Shown here: piece by piece, positions 41,899 to 46,183 of the stretch | How the letters are laid out: every line of letters begins with the position of its first letter | Numbering within the stretch: position 1 is the first letter of the stretch | Assembly: GCA_040905925.1 (NCBI GenBank) | Contig: JBBDQO010000039.1 | Location: forward strand, 1-46,183 | Direction: 5' to 3' | DNA length: 46,183 nt | Source: JALYNX01 sp040905925 | GTDB taxonomy: Bacteria > Actinomycetota > Acidimicrobiia > Spongiisociales > ZC4RG35 | Notes under the pieces: model-generated | Seen by the model: the letters and a program-made list of their open reading frames with translations, nothing else | What the model was told of the DNA's origin: nothing | The model's database searches: none | Translations under genes and position numbers: made by a program

Positions 41899-42693
41899 AT
41901 GCGAAAACTGAAGAGGCCCGGAATTGGAGTCGTGGTCCTGATCGGGCTCCTCGTCGGCTCCGGGGTTGCCTGGGCGGGCGAAGTTGCCGCCGAGCCGGAA
42001 GAGACGGACGCCGAACAGACCGCCAACACACTGTTCAACTTCGGCTACGACATCATCAATCGCGTTCTCGCGTGGAACCTCACCGCGCTCGACTGGCTCT
42101 ATGACTGCAGTCTGGAAAACGGCCCGCTGACTGCCACCTACGGAGAGGCCACAGACGAGGGCATCATCCCGGTGAACAATCTCCAGGACGTGGCCGGGGT
42201 CGTCTCCTTCCCCGATCGCCCCGAGGAGGAGTTGGCCGAGGGTCTGGAGCCGGCCGGCGCCCCGGTCGCATACAGCGGTGCCGACGGCGAGTGTGGTCTG
42301 AGCGGTGGCGAGGTCTCCGGACCGGAGGGCCAGGTCAACCACGGCATGTTCATGAGGCTGTTCAACAGTCTCTACGACGGCGCCGGTCGTGGCTGTGTCG
42401 TCCGTTATCTCGCCAAGTCCGACCTGGGCAAGGGCGAGCAGCAGGTCAAGGCCGGTGAAGACCCCGACTTCGAGTCGGTCCTGGCCGATGACACCGGTGT
42501 CATCGACTTCACGTCCATCGAAACTGACTGTGAGAAGGCGGACAAGGCAACCGATAACGGGGAGGACGGGAACGATGAGGCGAATGGAAGGCCCGACCAC
42601 GCCGGCAAGCCCGACAACGCCGGCGAGCCCGATCACGCCGGCGAGCCCGATTCCCCCGGCAAGTCTGGATCTGCTCCGGGTCATAACAACTAA
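41899..42693 (+). CDS. Secreted protein with Pro-Asp-x-Ala-Gly repeat tail
   Basis: A 264-residue exported protein. It starts with a signal peptide (MRKLKRPGIGVVVLIGLLVGSGVAWA, cleavage about residue 26) and has an acidic body with six Cys and two conserved-looking blocks (NTLFNFGYDIINRVLAW, MFMRLFNSLYDGAG). From about residue 234 four hexapeptide units run in tandem: PDHAGK, PDNAGE, PDHAGE, PDSPGK. The 18-base DNA units behind them are near identical. The ATG follows TTGGAGGG. Its promoter belongs to the same class as the TadE/TadG genes, so it may be a surface or pilus-associated protein. The family is otherwise unknown to me. Confidence 0.75.
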   Translation: MRKLKRPGIGVVVLIGLLVGSGVAWAGEVAAEPEETDAEQTANTLFNFGYDIINRVLAWNLTALDWLYDCSLENGPLTATYGEATDEGIIPVNNLQDVAGVVSFPDRPEEELAEGLEPAGAPVAYSGADGECGLSGGEVSGPEGQVNHGMFMRLFNSLYDGAGRGCVVRYLAKSDLGKGEQQVKAGEDPDFESVLADDTGVIDFTSIETDCEKADKATDNGEDGNDEANGRPDHAGKPDNAGEPDHAGEPDSPGKSGSAPGHNN

Positions 42694-42725
42694 CGAAGCC
42701 TCTCTCAAACGTCTGGAGCCCTGCG

Positions 42726-42765
42726 AAGGGGGGGGGGGGAAAACTCCCCCCCCCCCCCCCCCCTT
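42726..42765. repeat. Poly-G/poly-C hairpin
   Basis: AA, twelve Gs (42728-42739), AAAACT, eighteen Cs (42746-42763), TT. It starts 33 bases after the stop of the secreted-protein gene and can form a very stable hairpin, but there is no T run for a standard terminator. The tract lengths may be inexact in the assembly. Confidence 0.7.
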
Positions 42766-43017
42766 CCGTGTCCGGGCCCTCAGCCCCTCCCGCAGTACGG
42801 TGGGTTCAGCCGAGCTCGAAGCGGCGCCATGTCGGGCAGTAACTCCAGGGTCATCGCCTCTCTCGTGGGACCTAGCACTGACTGGCGAGAGGACGCCGCC
42901 AGGGCGATTGGAGCTCCACGATCGCCCGCGGTGAACCCCCAAAAGCATCAGGGAGATCACCCGCGGGGCTTTCGTTTGCAGCAAGCACGAACGGCTGACG
43001 ACAGCTCGCAGCTTCCG
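42766..43017. other. Intergenic region between convergent genes
   Basis: No convincing ORF or RNA gene. It contains one clear inverted repeat: CCCGCGGTGA (42925-42934) with TCACCCGCGGG (42957-42967), an 11-bp stem with one bulge and a 22-base loop, which could end transcription from either side. Confidence 0.4.
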
Positions 43018-45627
43018 TCAACGGCCAACCTCAGACGTCGCCGCTGAGGTGGTGCTCGACCTCTTTCTAAGGATCCGCTTGTGGATGCCGTCGACCATCA
43101 GCAGCAAAGGTATCGACGCCAGGGCTACCAGCCACCCCGGCCAAGTGGAGCTCTGGTGGCCGAGCAGGTCAGCCACCGAAGGAAGGAACAGGAACAGGCC
43201 GGCCATGAGGAGCCCGGCGCCGGCTCCCACGATCAGCAATCGGTTGCCGAGGAAGTGCATCTTCCACACCGGGCGGACGGTGCTTCGACAGGCAAAGGCG
43301 TTGGCCGTTTGGGACAGCACAACCGTGGCGAATGCAGCCCCCGAAGCCGCAGGGATGACGCTGCTGGGAAAAGTCTCACCGGGTCGCCACCCCGCGGCAA
43401 GGAACACCGCGAAGAAGGCCGCCATTTCTGCGAGAGCCTCCGCGGGACCGAGCAGGCCGAAGGCACGAAACGCGACTTTGCGGTCGAGCAGTCGGCCGGT
43501 GTTGGGCAGGTCCTCGGAAATCCGCCGGTGGGCCGGCTCGGCTCCCAAAGCAGTTGCGGAAAAGGTGTCGGTACCGATGTCGAGGGCGAGGATCTGGAGG
43601 ATCCCCAGTGCAAGAGGGATGCGGTTCGCAGTCAGAGCCCATATCAAGAACGGTGTGAGCTCGGCGACGTTGTCGGTCAGGTGATAGGTGAGAAAGCGGC
43701 GGGCGTTGGCGAATGTGGCTCTCCCCTGCCTGATGGCGGCGACAATGGTGGCCAGATCGTCGTCGAGGAGGACCAGGTCGGCGGCCTCTCGGGCGACGTC
43801 GGTACCGGTCCGCCCCATCGCCACACCGATGTCGGCCTCTCGCAGCGCGGGCCCGTCGTTGACGCCGTCTCCAGTCATGGCGACCACGTGTCCGTGGCTC
43901 TGCAGGGCACGGGCAATCCGTTGCTTGTCCTCGGGAGTCACTCGGCTGATCACCGCCCCGTCGTGATCCACCAGGGCGGCCAGATGCGCTTCGTTTGAGG
44001 GAAGCTGACGCCCGGTGAGGGTGGGAGCCCCTGGCAGGGACAATCCGACTTCGTCGGCGATCGCCTTTGCGGTGTCGGGGTGGTCCCCAGTGACCAGGGC
44101 GATATTGAGCCCAGCCTTCCGGCAGGCCGCGATCGAGTCCGCCGCCCCCGGGCGTGGCGGGTCCTGGAGACCGATCAGCCCCCAGAGCTCCAGGCCCCGT
44201 TCCGCTGATTCGATGTCCGACGGGATGTCGTCGCCGGCAGGGCGGGCCGCCACCGCCAAAACCCGCAGACCCTTGCGCGTGAGTTCCTGAAGTGCCTCGT
44301 AGACCTCCTGAGTGGCATTGGTGCAGATCGGGAAGACGGCGTCGGGGGCACCCTTCACGTACAGATAACCGGTGGTCAGCACCGACATGCGCCGACGTCG
44401 TGCATCGAAGGGATAGCGGCCACGCTCGGGATCGGCAGCCTCCTCCTCGTCGACCCCCAACCCGACTCTCCAGGCGAGAACGTCGAGAGCCGCCTCCATC
44501 GGATCCCCGACGGCCACCCACGCCGAGTCCTGCAACACGGCTCGCCCCGTCGAGCAGCGGCGAGCTGCTCGCGCCACCTCCCTGACCTTGTCTAACACTT
44601 GGGGGGAAGGGCTATCCAACTCGCCGTGCGGCTCGTAGCCGATCCCATCGATGGTGGCACTTCCGACCGGGGTCCAAACCTTGACCACCGCCATCCGGTT
44701 TTGGGTGATCGTTCCGGTCTTGTCGGTGCAGATGAATGTGGTGGAGCCCAGGGTCTCTACGGCCTCCAGACGGCGGACCAGGGCGTGATGCCGGGCCATC
44801 CTCTGCGCCCCGATCGCAAGCGACAAGGTCACGGTCGGCAGAAGCGCTTCGGGCACCAGCGCCACCATCACCCCCACCCCGAAGATGAACCCCGAACGGG
44901 CCGGGACGCCCAAGCCCAGGCTGATCGCGAAGAACGCCAGCCCGACCCCGGCGGTGATGAAGGCGATCGTGCGCACCAATTGCCGAAGCTGTAAGGCGAG
45001 TGGAGTAATCGGCCTCTGCACCTCGGTGGTGAGAACCGCGACCGACGCCAGCCGCGTCTGGCTTCCGGTGGCAATAGCCACTGCCAACCCTTCCCCCTCG
45101 ACCACGAAGGTGCCCGAAAAGAGATCGTCATCGAGGCCCTTGTCCACAGTGACGCTTTCTCCGGTCAGGATCGACTCGTCCACCTTGACCGAATATGCTT
45201 CCACCACCTTCAGATCGGCGCTCACCCGATTGCCTCCGGTTAGAACGACCAGATCGCCGGGCACCAACGCCGCGGCATCGATCTCTCGGGGCTGCCCATC
45301 CCGGATCACGGTGGCCAGGCGGGGCACGATCTCGCGAAGCCGCTCCCCGGCGCGTTCGGCTCGATACTCCTGGACGAAGGCGAATACCCCGTTGAAGATG
45401 ATCACGGCCAGGATGGCGAGCCCAAGCTCAGGCAAGCCGGCCACGGTCGCCAGGATTCCCGCCGCCCACAGCATCAAGGCGAAGAAATGAAAGAACTGGC
45501 CGACCAGATGACGCCAGACACCCGGTCGAGGAGACGGCGGCAGCCGGTTGGGACCATGGAGCTCCAATCGCCGGGCGGCTTCCTCGGTGGTCAACCCAGT
45601 TCGCGTCGACGACTCGAGCCCGGTCAT
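43018..45627 (-). CDS. Cation-transporting P-type ATPase (P2 type)
   Basis: An 869-residue pump with the standard order: an N-terminal cation-ATPase segment (TGLTTEEAARRLELHGPNRL), helices 1-2, the actuator TGES motif (LTGESVTVD), helix 4 with VPEALLPTVTLSLA, the phosphorylated Asp 302 in CTDKTGT, nucleotide-binding YVKGAPDAV, the hinge GDGVNDGPALREADIG, and six C-terminal helices. The absence of N-terminal CxxC metal domains and of a CPC motif excludes heavy-metal P1 pumps. The PEALLP helix-4 motif differs from the PEGLP of calcium pumps, so the ion (Ca, Mn, Na or H) is open. It is a single gene. Confidence 0.93.
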   Translation of the reverse strand: MTGLESSTRTGLTTEEAARRLELHGPNRLPPSPRPGVWRHLVGQFFHFFALMLWAAGILATVAGLPELGLAILAVIIFNGVFAFVQEYRAERAGERLREIVPRLATVIRDGQPREIDAAALVPGDLVVLTGGNRVSADLKVVEAYSVKVDESILTGESVTVDKGLDDDLFSGTFVVEGEGLAVAIATGSQTRLASVAVLTTEVQRPITPLALQLRQLVRTIAFITAGVGLAFFAISLGLGVPARSGFIFGVGVMVALVPEALLPTVTLSLAIGAQRMARHHALVRRLEAVETLGSTTFICTDKTGTITQNRMAVVKVWTPVGSATIDGIGYEPHGELDSPSPQVLDKVREVARAARRCSTGRAVLQDSAWVAVGDPMEAALDVLAWRVGLGVDEEEAADPERGRYPFDARRRRMSVLTTGYLYVKGAPDAVFPICTNATQEVYEALQELTRKGLRVLAVAARPAGDDIPSDIESAERGLELWGLIGLQDPPRPGAADSIAACRKAGLNIALVTGDHPDTAKAIADEVGLSLPGAPTLTGRQLPSNEAHLAALVDHDGAVISRVTPEDKQRIARALQSHGHVVAMTGDGVNDGPALREADIGVAMGRTGTDVAREAADLVLLDDDLATIVAAIRQGRATFANARRFLTYHLTDNVAELTPFLIWALTANRIPLALGILQILALDIGTDTFSATALGAEPAHRRISEDLPNTGRLLDRKVAFRAFGLLGPAEALAEMAAFFAVFLAAGWRPGETFPSSVIPAASGAAFATVVLSQTANAFACRSTVRPVWKMHFLGNRLLIVGAGAGLLMAGLFLFLPSVADLLGHQSSTWPGWLVALASIPLLLMVDGIHKRILRKRSSTTSAATSEVGR

Positions 45628-45639
45628 CGTGATCCGAGC

Positions 45640-45649
45640 NNNNNNNNNN
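45640..45649. other. Assembly gap (ten Ns)
   Basis: Ten consecutive N bases 12 bases upstream of the ATPase start, probably a scaffold join. The real distance and any promoter sequence here are unknown. Confidence 0.98.
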
Positions 45650-45851
45650 TCGTTTGATTATGAGCCAGGGTGCGCACCTGTCCCGGCCGAGCCATGGTGA
45701 CCTCCTCTGAGCGGTTGATGTGGCTCGTTGGTCGCAGCCTGTCGACGCTACCTTCCCGTGTCGTCGAACGTGATCGATGTCGATTCGGGGGCGGAAAGCC
45801 GCCGGTCCATGATCAGGGTTTCACGGTGACGGCGCCGTACCCTGGGGACAC

Positions 45852-46183
45852 ATGCGCCAGCCCGTTGCCACCAGGCCCGGCAGAAAGCGGATGCTGACAG
45901 CGGTCAAAGGCGCGCACACCCTCATCTGGCTCGGTGTCGAGGCAGGAGTGGTCTATCTGGTTTACGCCGGAGTGACCCGACGCTCCGACAAGGGTGCGGC
46001 CTTTGCCGGGCTGATGGTCGCCGGTGAAACCGCCGTCTTCCTGGTTAACGGGGCGCGCTGCCCGCTCACCGATCTCGCCGAGTCTCTCGGTGCCGAGAGC
46101 GGAGGAGTCACCGACATTTATCTTCCCGGGTGGCTTGCCCGGAACCTCCCTCTCCTCCACGCTCCGCTGATCACTCTGATTCT
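45852..46183 (+). CDS. Membrane protein of unknown function (3' truncated)
   Basis: The frame is open from the ATG at 45852 to the right edge, giving at least 110 residues. A basic leader (MRQPVATRPGRKRM) precedes hydrophobic helices at about 20-40 and 50-66. Next comes a distinctive NGARCPLTDLAESLGA segment, then VTDIYLPGWLARNLP and the beginning of a third helix. The RCPLTDLA pattern after a second helix is characteristic of a group of short actinobacterial membrane proteins of unknown function. The end of the protein lies outside the window. Confidence 0.75.
   Translation, partial: MRQPVATRPGRKRMLTAVKGAHTLIWLGVEAGVVYLVYAGVTRRSDKGAAFAGLMVAGETAVFLVNGARCPLTDLAESLGAESGGVTDIYLPGWLARNLPLLHAPLITLI

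Noticed and set aside
45670..45897. 75-codon plus-strand frame next to the assembly gap
   Set aside because: It overlaps the better-supported membrane-protein start at 45852 in another frame and lacks motifs.
1..46183. tRNA, rRNA and CRISPR arrays
   Set aside because: No tRNA-like TψC box in a cloverleaf context, no rRNA sequence and no regularly spaced repeats were seen.

Overview
The window is high-GC and densely packed on both strands. Its gene content (MMPL exporter, CGNR regulator, HspR-type heat-shock logic at lon, DUF5661, TPR-adenylate cyclase, Tad-type pseudopilins) fits an actinobacterium, plausibly of the Acidimicrobiia or a related deep lineage. That placement is an inference from protein families; no rRNA or tRNA gene was recognised. 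A run of ten Ns at 45640-45649 and several single-site frameshifts suggest a draft or metagenome-derived assembly, so each broken gene may be an assembly error.

Layout. 0-7.9 kb: a truncated phytoene-desaturase-like oxidoreductase, two lipoproteins with beta-propeller character, a small YvlD-type membrane protein, a divergent CGNR-regulator/EamA-exporter pair with a palindromic operator candidate, and a TPR protein. 7.9-16.3 kb: a frameshifted endonuclease/exonuclease/phosphatase protein, an MMPL exporter plus methyltransferase divergent from a TetR regulator with a palindrome between them, a TPR-adenylate cyclase, a frameshifted NTF2-like gene and a decayed LtrA gene. 16.4-19.2 kb: small membrane, SRPBCC and GNAT genes. 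19.2-23.7 kb: a minus-strand operon DUF5661-acoX-acoA-acoB-acoC encoding a 2-oxoacid/acetoin dehydrogenase without its E3. 23.9-26.2 kb: lon. 26.2-27.5 kb: a decayed region with an internally deleted EamA gene and a scrap of sugar-ABC permease. 27.5-29.2 kb: small genes.

29.3-37.8 kb is the most distinctive part: a same-strand cluster that reads, in order of transcription, sensor kinase, NarL-type regulator, tandem-cupredoxin lipoprotein, two-helix membrane protein, GltD-like FAD/Fe-S oxidoreductase, fused b6-type cytochrome b, Rieske protein, and a cytochrome c fused to a cupredoxin. Most junctions overlap by 1-4 bases. I read it as a Rieske/cytochrome b complex joined to a soluble NAD(P)H-type flavoprotein on the cytoplasmic side and to copper and heme carriers outside, under its own two-component control.

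38.2-42.7 kb is an ECF sigma/anti-sigma pair divergent from TadE- and TadG-like genes and a secreted protein with a hexapeptide-repeat tail. Three sites here match the sigma-28 (FliA/WhiG) promoter pattern. A striking poly-G/poly-C hairpin follows. The window closes with a P2-type cation ATPase, the assembly gap and a partial membrane protein gene. Two diverged copies of a 52-base hairpin repeat lie at 7259 and 27975.
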